The translations under genes and the position numbers were made by a program. Positions 26,794 to 35,673 of a DNA stretch of 64,000 nt are shown here, piece after piece. Numbering within the stretch: position 1 is the stretch's first letter; each line of letters opens with the position of its first letter. The stretch comes from AP-15 sp963703745 (GTDB lineage Bacteria > Pseudomonadota > Alphaproteobacteria > ATCC43930 > CGMCC-115725), in contig CAVPFL010000002.1 of the NCBI GenBank assembly GCA_963703745.1, positions 1,116,001 to 1,180,000 on the forward strand, read 5' to 3'. The notes under the pieces were generated by a model, which worked only from the letters and a program-made list of their open reading frames with translations, was not told the DNA's origin and searched no databases.

Positions 26794-28752
26794 ATGCGCC
26801 TTCTCATCGTCGTCCTGACACTTGGATTAACCCTCGGTTATGAAGGCGCGAACGCCGAAGGTTTCGATGGGAAGTGGGCAGGCACTTATACGTGCGGCGC
26901 ACATGCGTTCCACCCCAATTTGGGCCCGTTTACATGGTCATTCCCGGTCGCGATTCAGAACGGCGCGATCTCCGGAGCAAAACGATATTTGTCCGGGGGA
27001 GATGAGAAGCCAGCCACAGCCGCTTTCGACGGCGGCATCGATCAAGGCGGCACTGCAAAAATCAATGTTCATCTGGTCGATGTTGTAAGCACGACAGAGA
27101 ACTGGCACCAGGAACTTGTCGGATCGGCAAACTCCCGAGACCAGATCACTCTTTTGGGGACAATGATAACCCCTCGCGGATTGGCGCGAAATTGTCGGCT
27201 TACTCTGAATCTTGTTGCACCAGCGCCATCACAGGTCGTTCAGGTTGCGCCATCACCTTCCGTGGCGGAGCAAGCTCAACGCGCTAAAGCGCCAAGGGAG
27301 GCGAGGCCTTCCGTACCGGCTCAAGCTACTGCAACCGTCCAAACCCCACCTGCCCCTTCGGCGCAGCCGGCTTTCCCCGCCCACCAAGACGCCCTCGATG
27401 CTGAGCGACAACGCCTCACGGCTCAAACGCGGGTGATCGAGGCCGAACGTCAACAAGTCGCCGAGGCCGCAAACCGTGTCGCCGCCGAGAAGCGCGAGGC
27501 TAGCGCGCAAGCGCAAAGGGCAGCAGCGGATAGGAAGGCGGCTGAGGAGGCTGAGCGGAAGGCTGAGGAATTGAAGCACCAGAATGCCCCCACAGCCTCG
27601 GCCACCCAAACCTCGCCCGCCGCAGCAAATCCGCCATTAGCGGCCCTGCTTGCCCCTACGCCGCCACCATCGCAGCAGGAAATCACAAGCCCAAACCCAT
27701 TATCGAAAATACTGGTAATTGGGATTCTAACAGTGATTTTGTTCGGGGGAATTGGGCTCACCGTTCTGATGATAACGCAGAAGCGTAGCTTCGAAATACC
27801 GTTTTTTGGTTCTACCAGACGAGAAGTAAGCATCCGTTCAGAGATACATCGCGCCGCCGCAATATTAGCAACGCCTACTGAGGGCATTGCTCAGGTGAGA
27901 CAAGCCAACTTGCCGCCGCTGTTGGACGAGACAGGAACATCGAGCGTCTTACATGAAACTGCGCATCAGGAAAGGGAGCGAGAAACGGAGTCGGTAGAGG
28001 TCGCAACATCTGAGCGAGAGGGTGTGCCACGTGACCGTCGGGAAGCAGCCATAACGCCAGAGAACAACCGCGCGACAGGCTCAACCGGGATGGCGGTTGC
28101 ACCACCGGCCAGCGGTGGACAGGATCAGCGGTCGCTAGAGACGACCGACAGGGCAGAACGCCATTTAGCCGCGATATTCGCCGCTGATATAGTCGGCTAC
28201 AGCCGACGTATGGAACAGGATGAAGTAGGCACTCTCCGCCAACTCCGTGATCTTCATCATAATTTGATCGAGCCCAAGATTGTTGAGTATCGTGGACGCG
28301 TCTTTAAGACGATGGGCGATGGTTTCTTGGCAGAGTTCGTTAGTGTCGTCGACGCAGTCCATTGTGCCGTCGATATTCAGCGCATGATGGCTGCACGCAA
28401 CCTCGATTTGTCGGAAGACCATCGACTAAATTTGAGGATCGGCGTCAATCTTGGTGACGTGTTCTGCGAAGGTAAAGACGTGTTCGGCGACGGGGTCAAT
28501 ATTGCCGCGAGACTGGAAAGCATTGCCCCACCCGGTGGAATCTATATCAGTCGGGCAGCGTGTGATCCGATCCGTGAGCGGCTTGCCTTCGACTTCGAGG
28601 ATCTTGGCGAGCGCCGCGTGAAAAATATTGCGCGCCTCATACACGTATTTAATGTTCGGATCGAGGGTTTGACTGGAGGCATGTTCGCTGAGATCGGAGC
28701 TAACTCGGAATCCGCGCCCACCTCCAGTAGCCGTGCAGAAGCTCCCGTGTAG
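26794..28752 (+). CDS. Class III adenylate/guanylate cyclase with secreted sensor region
   Basis: 652 residues with an unusual order. A signal peptide (residues 1-22, ending GANAEG) is followed by a beta-rich extracytoplasmic domain (about 23-145, two Cys), a Pro/Ala linker, a charged coiled coil (about 197-262, ALDAERQRL onwards), one membrane helix (about 305-327), a charged linker and a C-terminal cyclase domain (about 455-620). The cyclase has the metal Asp in FAADIVGYSRRM, TMGDGFLAEF, then GVNLGDV and FGDGVNIAARLE. It should turn an outside signal into cAMP or cGMP. It sits alone on an island flanked by mutS remnants. Base composition looks less GC-rich than its neighbours, which suggests transfer. 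Confidence 0.85.
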   Translation: MRLLIVVLTLGLTLGYEGANAEGFDGKWAGTYTCGAHAFHPNLGPFTWSFPVAIQNGAISGAKRYLSGGDEKPATAAFDGGIDQGGTAKINVHLVDVVSTTENWHQELVGSANSRDQITLLGTMITPRGLARNCRLTLNLVAPAPSQVVQVAPSPSVAEQAQRAKAPREARPSVPAQATATVQTPPAPSAQPAFPAHQDALDAERQRLTAQTRVIEAERQQVAEAANRVAAEKREASAQAQRAAADRKAAEEAERKAEELKHQNAPTASATQTSPAAANPPLAALLAPTPPPSQQEITSPNPLSKILVIGILTVILFGGIGLTVLMITQKRSFEIPFFGSTRREVSIRSEIHRAAAILATPTEGIAQVRQANLPPLLDETGTSSVLHETAHQERERETESVEVATSEREGVPRDRREAAITPENNRATGSTGMAVAPPASGGQDQRSLETTDRAERHLAAIFAADIVGYSRRMEQDEVGTLRQLRDLHHNLIEPKIVEYRGRVFKTMGDGFLAEFVSVVDAVHCAVDIQRMMAARNLDLSEDHRLNLRIGVNLGDVFCEGKDVFGDGVNIAARLESIAPPGGIYISRAACDPIRERLAFDFEDLGERRVKNIARLIHVFNVRIEGLTGGMFAEIGANSESAPTSSSRAEAPV

Positions 28753-28903
28753 GCACATCCCGCTGGGCGGCGTTAGCTTATCCGTCCCCGCCCCCTGATC
28801 GAGGTACCGCAAATCAAATTCCGGCCCACCCACCCGACCTTCGATATCCGAACACGCAACGGATATTATTTGAGTGGCGAATGGCGGGCCGAAGCTGGAC
28901 GGC

Positions 28904-29170
28904 ATGCCCACGTCTACGTCTTCATATCATCCCATTGCCGACGCTAGTGACGATCACTTGAACCCGTTGCAGTGGTTCTTTTATGTGGTATCCGTCAGTC
29001 GATTACCACCGAACAAGACAATTAGACTGGCGAGGATCAGATTATTAGGTACGGTTGTTTCCTGGCATGAGCTTTTCGCGGCAATCGAGCGTGCGCTTGG
29101 AACGCAGACAAAAGTTCCCTCAGATAGAGGATGGTTAATGGACTGGTCCAGCAACTTACGCTTCTACTGA
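28904..29170 (+). CDS. Small hypothetical protein
   Basis: 88 residues starting at ATG 28904, not recognised. Visible features are LNPLQWFFYVVSVSRLPPN and ERALGTQTKVPSDRGWLMDW. It follows the cyclase on the same strand by about 150 bases. No ribosome site stands out, so the call is tentative. Confidence 0.35.
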   Translation: MPTSTSSYHPIADASDDHLNPLQWFFYVVSVSRLPPNKTIRLARIRLLGTVVSWHELFAAIERALGTQTKVPSDRGWLMDWSSNLRFY

Positions 29171-29358
29171 CGGGACTGCGAAGTGGAAGGACGCACGACC
29201 CGCACCAAGACCTGTACAGCGATCAGGTCCAAGCTGCGACGCCTGCGGTGACCATCGCCCCTGAAGCGTTATGAACCACCGCCGGGCCGCCGCGCAGAGA
29301 CGGCGCAGGAGACGCTGAGCAATCTGAAAGTTATCACCCTGAGGAGTCCCCTACGTAT

Positions 29359-29748
29359 TCAATAGCGCGGCGGTGGATATGGATAATATGGAAGCGGTGG
29401 TGGGTTGATCGGCGCTGCCTGCAAGCGGTTCAGCTCCTGCTGGTTCAATTGCCGGGCGATGTTGCCGCCTGACCGGCCAGCTCGAGGCGAATAACTCGGT
29501 CGAGGTGTATAGCCGGCCGGCGAGTAGGCTGGCGCCGGCGGCGGATAATACGGATAGTAGGCCGGCGGCGGATAGGGGTAATACGGGTCCTGGACATATA
29601 AGCCCGGAAAGGGGATGCCGACGCCGATGATGACACCGGCATTGGCAGGTGCCGGCGCAATGGAGCAAATGCCGATGCTGAGAGCAGCGGCGGCGAGAGC
29701 GGCTGTCCAGAGACGCAAATGCAGCGAGATTTTTCTGGCGCTATCCAT
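29359..29748 (-). CDS. Secreted Pro/Tyr-rich small protein
   Basis: 129 residues. A clear Sec signal peptide ends near APANAG (residue 37). The mature part is short hydrophobic then rich in Pro-Tyr repeats (YYPYPPPAYY, YYPPPAPAY) and ends LPYYPYPPPRY, with a QLNQQELNRLQ helix before the end. ATG 29748 has AAAGGACG seven bases upstream, which decides it over an upstream in-frame ATG. Such PY-rich proteins are often envelope proteins of unknown function in Hyphomicrobiales. No partner gene is near. Confidence 0.75.
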   Translation of the reverse strand: MDSARKISLHLRLWTAALAAAALSIGICSIAPAPANAGVIIGVGIPFPGLYVQDPYYPYPPPAYYPYYPPPAPAYSPAGYTPRPSYSPRAGRSGGNIARQLNQQELNRLQAAPINPPPLPYYPYPPPRY

Positions 29749-30254
29749 GTTCGTCCTTTGAGCCGAAGAGTCGTCGGAGCCATATACGGTCAATATATGC
29801 AAGCTCATGCTTCCGGCAACTCTCGACCTGCTCAATGATACCGGCCGGGAGGGTTTTGCAGTATTGCAGTGTTGATGAGGGGAGAAGTGCCCGTGCCGCG
29901 TCTGACCGTGAGCGCCCTAGACCCGACCGCGCCCGGCCGACGTGGCACTCGGCATCGTCGATGTCGTCGGGAGGCTGGGTGCGCACTTCTCTCGCTTTGG
30001 ATTACCTCGACCCCCTGAGCGGCCGCGCCGATCTGAGTCGAAATGGCCCCAACCTGCGCTCCAAGCGTCGTGGGGACCCCGTTCGGAATACCGCGCCCCA
30101 GTGCCAATAGCCCTTGTTGGTCGCACCAGCGGCTCCGGTGCCAACGGCGTCCGCAGCCATCGCGTATCAGCTCAATGAGCGGTGTGCTGCACCGAGCTCG
30201 ATCTCCGCCCTTTGCGCCAAACCGGGGCCGCCTGACACCGCGCTGCTACAGGGG
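29749..30254. other. Gap without a recognisable gene
   Basis: About 500 bases between the secreted PY-rich gene and the mutS C-terminal remnant. The region probably holds the promoter of the PY-rich gene and decayed mutS sequence. No frame in it looks like a protein. Confidence 0.4.
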
Positions 30255-30355
30255 CCCACCCCGAAGCCGCCGTTCGCGAAACGCTCCTCGACGAACTGAC
30301 CCCGCGCGACGCCCTCGATCTCCTCTACCGGCTGAAGGGACTGGTGGCGGGATAA
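30255..30355 (+). pseudogene. mutS remnant 2 (C-terminal end)
   Basis: About 33 codons reading HPEAAVRETLLDELTPRDALDLLYRLKGLVAG (landmarks LTPRDAL and LLYRLK) to a TAA at 30353-30355, matching the MutS C-terminal dimerisation tail. Upstream sequence is out of frame. It lies 60 bases before the intact SDR gene, whereas the other mutS scrap lies before the damaged SDR start at 25948. Confidence 0.6.
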
Positions 30356-30399
30356 GCCGGCACCCCGATATAATGCCTCAATCATGTCGCGAACATCGT

Positions 30400-30440
30400 C
30401 AAGGAGGTGCGCTGATGGGTAAGCTCGATGGGAAAGTCGC
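30400..30440 (+). repeat. SDR 5' end, copy 2 (intact)
   Basis: The functional counterpart of 25948-25988: ribosome site AAGGAGGT at 30401-30408, ATG at 30415 and the first codons. The pair brackets a 4.4-kb segment. Confidence 0.75.
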
Positions 30441-31164
30441 CCTGATCACCGGCTCCGGCCGCAACATCGGCCGCGCCACCGCGTTGAAGCTCGCGGGGGA
30501 AGGCGCCCACATCGTCGTCAACGCGCGCACCAACCAGGCCGAGGCTGATGCGGTCGCGCGCGAGGTTCGTGACCACGGGGTCAAGGCGATATCGGTCCTT
30601 GCCGATATGGCCAAAAAGGACCAGGTCGATGCCCTGGCGGCGCGCGCCTTGGCCGAGTTCGGCCGCGTTGACATCCTGATCAACAATGCCGCGATCCGAC
30701 CGCACAAGCCTTTCACCGAGGTGACGGTGCAGGACTGGGAGCATGTCAGGGGTGTGGTCCTCGACGGTGCGCTCTATTTGACGCAGGCGGTGATCCCGTC
30801 GATGGTCAAGAACCGGTACGGCCGCATCCTGTTCTTCACCGGCCATGGCGCTTTTACCGGCGGCAGCGGACGCGCGCATGTCTCGGCGGCGAAGATGGGC
30901 CTGATCGGGCTGGCGCGGTCGCTCGCCAGCGAATACGCCGGGCAGAATATTCGCGCCAACGTCGTCTCGCCGGGCAGCATCGACACCCGGCGGGACAACC
31001 CCGAATGGTATCATGGCCGCGTGCCGAATGCGGCGGGCATCCCGCTCGGCCGCCAGGGCCAGGTCGACGAGATCGCCGCGACCTGCCTGTTTTTGGTCAG
31101 CGACGACAGCGGCTTCATTACGGGCCAGACCATCCACGTCAATGGCGGCGTCGGCTTCTACTGA
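30415..31164 (+). CDS. SDR-family oxidoreductase with altered catalytic residues
   Basis: 249-residue short-chain dehydrogenase/reductase. The NAD(P) motif is TGSGRNIG (residues 13-20), then LINNAA, and the C-terminal FITGQTIHVNGGVGFY. At the active site, however, the usual Tyr-x-x-x-Lys reads His-V-S-A-A-K (GRAHVSAAK), and the usual Ser position falls in FTGHGAF. Loss of the Tyr suggests changed or lost redox chemistry. ATG 30415 has a near-perfect ribosome site AAGGAGGT. It is followed by a TauE-like exporter and HPRT on the same strand with short gaps. Confidence 0.88.
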   Translation: MGKLDGKVALITGSGRNIGRATALKLAGEGAHIVVNARTNQAEADAVAREVRDHGVKAISVLADMAKKDQVDALAARALAEFGRVDILINNAAIRPHKPFTEVTVQDWEHVRGVVLDGALYLTQAVIPSMVKNRYGRILFFTGHGAFTGGSGRAHVSAAKMGLIGLARSLASEYAGQNIRANVVSPGSIDTRRDNPEWYHGRVPNAAGIPLGRQGQVDEIAATCLFLVSDDSGFITGQTIHVNGGVGFY

Positions 31165-31256
31165 GGTTTCTCCAGTAACTCCGCGATCCGGTCGACGACG
31201 TCTTCGAATTCGGAGGAACACTGGACCATCTCGTCACCTTCGTAGCCCTTGGAGCA

Positions 31257-31967
31257 GTGGCCGGTGGCTTTGTTCAGGGCCTCTCCGGCTTCGCCTTCGG
31301 CCTCACCGCGATGGCGATATGGGCTTGGTCGATCGAACCGATCCTGGCCGGCCCGTTGGTCGCGTTCGGCACATTGTTCGGACAGCTCCTGTCGATCGGC
31401 GCCGTCCGTCGCGAGTTGGATGCGCGGCTGATCTGGCCATTTGTCGCCGGTGGAATTCTCGGCGTCCCGCTCGGCGTCGCCCTGCTCCCCCACCTCGACC
31501 TGCTCGCGTTCAAGCTGGGGGTCGGGGTTCTGTTGCTGGTTTGGTGCCCGACGATGCTGCTGGCCCGCAAGATCCCGCGGATCACCGGCGGCGGACGTCT
31601 CGCAGACGGCTTTGTCGGCTGGATCGGCGGAATCATGTGCGGGATCGCCGGACTGAACGGCCCCGCTCCCACTCTATGGACGACCCTTCGCGGCTGGGAG
31701 CGGGATCGGCAGCGAGCCGTCTTTCAGACGTTCAGCCTCGTCACCCAAACGCTGACGCTGGCCGCCTATCTCACCGCCGGTATCCTCGAAGCCGGCACCG
31801 CGTGGCTGTTCGCTGTGATGGTCCCGGCGATGCTGATACCGACACTGGTCGGCGCGCGGCTCTATCGCAGCTTCACCGACACAGGCTTCCGGCGCATCGT
31901 TCTCGGCTTGCTCGGACTATCCGGGGCGATTTTGGTCGCCACCACCGTTCCGGCCTTCCTCCGATAG
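31257..31967 (+). CDS. TauE/SafE family membrane transporter
   Basis: 236 residues, about seven predicted membrane helices, with the paired family motif GFVQGLSGFAFG near the N-terminus and GIAGLNGPAP in the second half. The family exports sulfonates, sulfite or other organic acids. The start is uncertain. GTG 31257 is used here, but the family usually has about 12 more residues, and a CTG at 31221 with GGAGG four bases upstream would supply them (LDHLVTFVALGA). It lies about 90 bases after the SDR gene and just before HPRT. Confidence 0.85.
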   Translation: MAGGFVQGLSGFAFGLTAMAIWAWSIEPILAGPLVAFGTLFGQLLSIGAVRRELDARLIWPFVAGGILGVPLGVALLPHLDLLAFKLGVGVLLLVWCPTMLLARKIPRITGGGRLADGFVGWIGGIMCGIAGLNGPAPTLWTTLRGWERDRQRAVFQTFSLVTQTLTLAAYLTAGILEAGTAWLFAVMVPAMLIPTLVGARLYRSFTDTGFRRIVLGLLGLSGAILVATTVPAFLR

Positions 31968-31993
31968 AGTCAGTGGAAACACCCGTGGACGGG

Positions 31994-32509
31994 ATGCGCG
32001 TCCTCTTTAGCGCGGCGGAGATCGCCGCACGGGTTGAGGCGTTGGCCGCCGAGATCGCTCGCATGCTTCCGGCGGATCTCCTCATGATTGGAGTACTCAA
32101 GGGTGCGGCGGTATTTGTCGCCGACCTCGCCCGCGCGCTCGACCGGGCGGGCGCCCATCCCGAGATCGAGTTCATCCGACTAAGCAGCTACGGTCTCGCC
32201 AAGCAGAGTAGCGGCGCGGTGCAGCTGCTTGGCGATATCCCGGGCGGCCTCGCCGGGCGGCCGGTATTGCTCGTCGACGACATCGTCGATACCGCCCGGT
32301 CGATCGCCTATGCCGCCGCCCAATTACGTCGGCGCGGGGTCAGCGACCTCTGGATTTGTGCGTTGCTCGACAAGCCGCAACGGCGGGAGATCCAGATTGC
32401 GATCGACTTTGTCGGCTTCACCGTCGGCGACGTGTTTGTCGTCGGTTACGGTACCGACTACGCCGAGAAATATCGCCATCTGCCCTACATTGGCACCGTG
32501 GATCGATAG
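31994..32509 (+). CDS. hpt: Hypoxanthine(-guanine) phosphoribosyltransferase
   Basis: 171 residues. Purine salvage: hypoxanthine or guanine plus PRPP gives the nucleotide. The PRPP-binding motif is VLLVDDIVDTARS, the early loop is GVLKGAAVF and the C-terminal hood region is DFVGFTVGDVFVVGYGTDYAEKY (landmark VGYGTDYAE). ATG 31994 (MRVLFSAAEI) matches the family start. GTG codons at 31973 and 31985 are possible. It begins 26 bases after the TauE-like gene, so it may be cotranscribed. Confidence 0.88.
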   Translation: MRVLFSAAEIAARVEALAAEIARMLPADLLMIGVLKGAAVFVADLARALDRAGAHPEIEFIRLSSYGLAKQSSGAVQLLGDIPGGLAGRPVLLVDDIVDTARSIAYAAAQLRRRGVSDLWICALLDKPQRREIQIAIDFVGFTVGDVFVVGYGTDYAEKYRHLPYIGTVDR

Positions 32510-32944
32510 GGCAAATCTGAGTGCTCCTTGGCCATTAGGTGAAGACCTAAGTAAGTCGTCGTTTTTTCGTTTTTTCCCGGCATCGCTCCTTTACGCGCAG
32601 GGAGGTCCTAGGGGACAGAACACGTTATGAATAGGGGTTCCATCCGTCGAAGTCCGGCGCCCCACGCGTAACGCGGTTGCCAATCGATCAGTGACGCTCT
32701 TAATTTCAAGAAGTTGGTTTTCGCCATGGCTCCCCCTTAGCGTGTTCACCCCGAAACCAGACGCGGGAGCACTCTTAGTCGATATAGACCAACAATCCTC
32801 GAAGATGTGTGAGCCGCTTCACATAACCGGGCGATTTAGGTTACACCTGGCTCATGGCTTGGTTGGATTCCCGCTCGTTCTTTACGTGATAACCATCACA
32901 CCGAGTGGACAGCGTCGTCGCGAAGAAGGCCGGCACTAGCCGGC
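32510..32944. other. Gap between convergent genes
   Basis: About 430 bases with no convincing gene. A T-rich run (GTTTTTTCGTTTTTTCCC, about 32561-32578) shortly after hpt may aid termination. The segment GGGGACAGAACACG near 32611 resembles remnants found next to transposases in other genomes, but no transposase is present. Confidence 0.4.
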
Positions 32945-34672
32945 TTACTTCTCCGCCAGAGACCAGACGGAGTCCCAGTCGGAGCTCGGTACTTTGGCGT
33001 GAAACTGCGCTATGCGGGCAAGGAAGACCTTGCTCGGTTCATCTCCGGGCATGATCGTGAGGCAGTGCTCAAAACCGGCGCGCGCCTCGTCCCAGCTCTT
33101 GTGGCGATAGGCGGCGAGCGCTTCGTCAAAGGCATCGCGCAGCTTGAGGCGCTCTTCGGCGACCCCACCTTTGCGGCCGAGCAACTCGAAGATGCGTTGC
33201 GGCTCGGTCTTGCCGGCGACCAATACCTGGTCGATCTCGCGAGTCTCGACCAGATCGGCAGCGAAGCGATTGGTTCCTTCGCTGACCAATACGTGCGTGC
33301 CGTAGGTCTTATTGGCTCCTTCGAGGCGTGAGGCCAGGTTTACTGTGTCGCCGATCACGGTGTAATTGCGTGTCTGGTCCGAGCCGATATTGCCGACCAC
33401 CACGTCGCCAGTGGCGATGCCGATGCGGACGTCAATCTCCGGAAAGCCGCGCTTGAGACCGGTCAGTTCGGGCAGTTCGGTGCGGAATGCGGTGAGGCCG
33501 GCGAGCTGATCGAGTGCCGCCAGACAGGCGAGCCCGGGATGCTCTTCGGCGCCGGTGAAGGGTGGGCCCCAAAAGGCCATGATCCCGTCGCCGATATATT
33601 TGTCGATGATGCCGTTATTATGCCGCACTGGCTCGGACATCACGGTCATGTAACGGTTCAAAACATTGACCAGCCCGGCGGGCGTCATGCCTTCGCTAAA
33701 GGCCGTGAACCCCTTCATATCGCAAAACAAGATCGTCATCTCGCGGCGCGAGCCTCTAGCGTCGGTCAATTCCGGCCGGTCGATAAGTCCGGCGACAATG
33801 CGCGGGTCGACATATTTGCCGAAGGTATCGCGGATCTGCGCTTTGACCCGCAATTCACCGACCATGCTGTTGAAGGATTGCGTCAGCCGGCCGATTTCGT
33901 CGCGCGAGGTAATCGGCACGACCGTGTCGAGGGCGCCGCGCTCGACGGCGGCGGTGCCGACCAACAGACGGCGCACCGGGCGCACGAGACCGAGCGTGAC
34001 GGCGGCGGCAACGGTGATGCCGAGGGCCGCCGCGATTGTCAGCAACGCCACGCCGATTGCAACGACGCGCCGCTGATAGGCGCGCGTGCCGACAATAGCC
34101 GCACCCGCCAGCCGCCGCATTTCGCTGCGGTCGGCGTCGATCTTGCGGTCGAAATCGTCGCGCCAGTCGTCGAGCTCGCCGAGCAGCTCTCCGGTCAGCG
34201 GTTTGTTGTCGGCTTCGGCGGCGGCCAATAACTTGCCGAGGACCGCTGCGTAGCGTTGCCGTTCCTCGTGCAGAGTTTCGATTTTCTCGTCCAGCCTAGC
34301 CAGCGCGATATTGTCGTCAAAATCGAGCGGGTCGGCGATCTGCCGGTTGATGTATTGGCGCGCGCTGGCGATCTCTTCGTCGCTTGCCTTCCCGGTGCTC
34401 GTGACCCGCTGGCGCAGATCACTGAGTTTCGCGGCATTATCCCCGCCCTCGGCAATGGCCAGCAGCAGCCGGCGGACAAAGGCCGATTCTTCGACCGAGC
34501 GGATGTTGGCCTGGGCGAGCGCGACATAGGCCGGGAAATAGTTCTGATCGATGATCGCGAGCTGGTCGTCGACGGTGCGCGTCATCCGCATGCTCAACAG
34601 TGCCACAGCCGCCATCAGGATCAGCAGCCCCACGGCGATGCCGAAGATCTTCAAACCGATCGGAAAACGCAT
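32945..34672 (-). CDS. HAMP-linked class III adenylate/guanylate cyclase
   Basis: 575-residue membrane protein. A helix near residues 9-29, a periplasmic helical sensor of about 170 residues (DDQLAIIDQNYFPAYV onwards), a second helix near 200-222, a HAMP linker, then a cyclase domain (about 310-480) with the metal Asp in ILFCDMKGFTAFS, KYIGDGIMAFWG, and GDVVVGNIGSDQTRNYTVIGD. The last 80 residues are helical (AFDEALAAYRHKSWDEARAGF). It senses an unknown ligand. ATG 34672 is fixed by AGGAGGG upstream. It is one of three distinct class III cyclases in the window. Confidence 0.92.
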   Translation of the reverse strand: MRFPIGLKIFGIAVGLLILMAAVALLSMRMTRTVDDQLAIIDQNYFPAYVALAQANIRSVEESAFVRRLLLAIAEGGDNAAKLSDLRQRVTSTGKASDEEIASARQYINRQIADPLDFDDNIALARLDEKIETLHEERQRYAAVLGKLLAAAEADNKPLTGELLGELDDWRDDFDRKIDADRSEMRRLAGAAIVGTRAYQRRVVAIGVALLTIAAALGITVAAAVTLGLVRPVRRLLVGTAAVERGALDTVVPITSRDEIGRLTQSFNSMVGELRVKAQIRDTFGKYVDPRIVAGLIDRPELTDARGSRREMTILFCDMKGFTAFSEGMTPAGLVNVLNRYMTVMSEPVRHNNGIIDKYIGDGIMAFWGPPFTGAEEHPGLACLAALDQLAGLTAFRTELPELTGLKRGFPEIDVRIGIATGDVVVGNIGSDQTRNYTVIGDTVNLASRLEGANKTYGTHVLVSEGTNRFAADLVETREIDQVLVAGKTEPQRIFELLGRKGGVAEERLKLRDAFDEALAAYRHKSWDEARAGFEHCLTIMPGDEPSKVFLARIAQFHAKVPSSDWDSVWSLAEK

Positions 34673-34864
34673 GGCGCCGCCCTCCTGAGCGGCAAAAAGC
34701 CGGCGGCAGGATCGGCCGCCCGACACGGTGCCGCGAATTATAGCCGATTGGCATTACTTTATGACGGAAAGCCCTCGCGCAGATGGCGGGCGGTCAGCGA
34801 GGTCGGTCGATCTCGGGCGCGATCGATCCAGGATCGCGCAGGCTTGACGCGACGTCAGTGCGCC

Positions 34865-35563
34865 TCAGCGCGCCGCGAACTGCGTCTTGCCGAAATAATT
34901 CTCGCGCTCGGCGTCGGTGGTTGGGCCGCGCCACGCGCGGTCTGCCAGCACCGCCACCCCGCGCTGCACCGCCGGCCGCGCCGCCATCTCGTCGTGCCAG
35001 CGTTTGACCGAGGGGTAGTCGGCGAGGTCGATGTTGCGCTGATCGGCACCCCGGATCCATGGGAAGGTGATGATGTCGGCCATGCTGTATTCGTCGCCGG
35101 CGAGCCAGTGCGACTCCGCGAGGCGATGCTCGAGCACCCGATGCAGGCGCTTGACCTCGTTGGTGTAGCGCTCGATCGCGTAGGGGATCTTTTCGACCGC
35201 GTAGCTGGCAAAGTGGTTCCATTGGCCGAACATCGGCCCGACACCGCCCATCTGGAACATGATCCATTCGAGGCATTTGTAGCGGCCGATCGGATCCTTC
35301 GGGATCAGCCTGCCGCCGTTCCTCTCCGACAGGTAGATCAGGATCGCCGCCGATTCGAACAGGGTGAAAGGCTTGCCGCCCGGGCCGTCGGGGTCGACGA
35401 TCGCCGGGATCCGGTGGTTGGGGGTGATCTTAAGGAATTCGGGCTTGAACTGGTCGCCGGCGCCGATGTCGACCGGAATGACCTTGTATTGCAGGCCGAG
35501 CTCTTCGAGCGCGATGTGCACTTTATGACCGTTGGGGGTTGGCCAAGTATAGATTTCGAGCAT
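34865..35563 (-). CDS. Glutathione S-transferase (YfcG/Ure2-like)
   Basis: 232 residues. It begins MLEIYTWPTPNGHKV, with the Asn/Thr pattern of the disulfide-bond-oxidoreductase-like GSTs (YfcG type). Then KITPNHRIPAIVD, ESAAILIYLSE and the C-terminal SMADIITFPWIRGAD. ATG 35563 follows a GGAG box and removes a long unsupported upstream extension. In the family it uses glutathione to reduce disulfides. It is divergent from the PPOX-type gene. Confidence 0.9.
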   Translation of the reverse strand: MLEIYTWPTPNGHKVHIALEELGLQYKVIPVDIGAGDQFKPEFLKITPNHRIPAIVDPDGPGGKPFTLFESAAILIYLSERNGGRLIPKDPIGRYKCLEWIMFQMGGVGPMFGQWNHFASYAVEKIPYAIERYTNEVKRLHRVLEHRLAESHWLAGDEYSMADIITFPWIRGADQRNIDLADYPSVKRWHDEMAARPAVQRGVAVLADRAWRGPTTDAERENYFGKTQFAAR

Positions 35564-35673
35564 GCCAGGATCTCCGGTTTGCCTCGGGAAATATGCATCG
35601 GTCCCGATAGTAGGAATTTCGCAGCCAAGGCGGAAGCGTTGCCGAGCCCGCCCAGAATGCGTAGAAGGACGCG

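Noticed and set aside
31013..32509. 498-codon plus-strand frame that would start inside the SDR gene
   Set aside because: Only the last 171 codons read as a protein (HPRT). The rest lies out of frame over the SDR and TauE genes.
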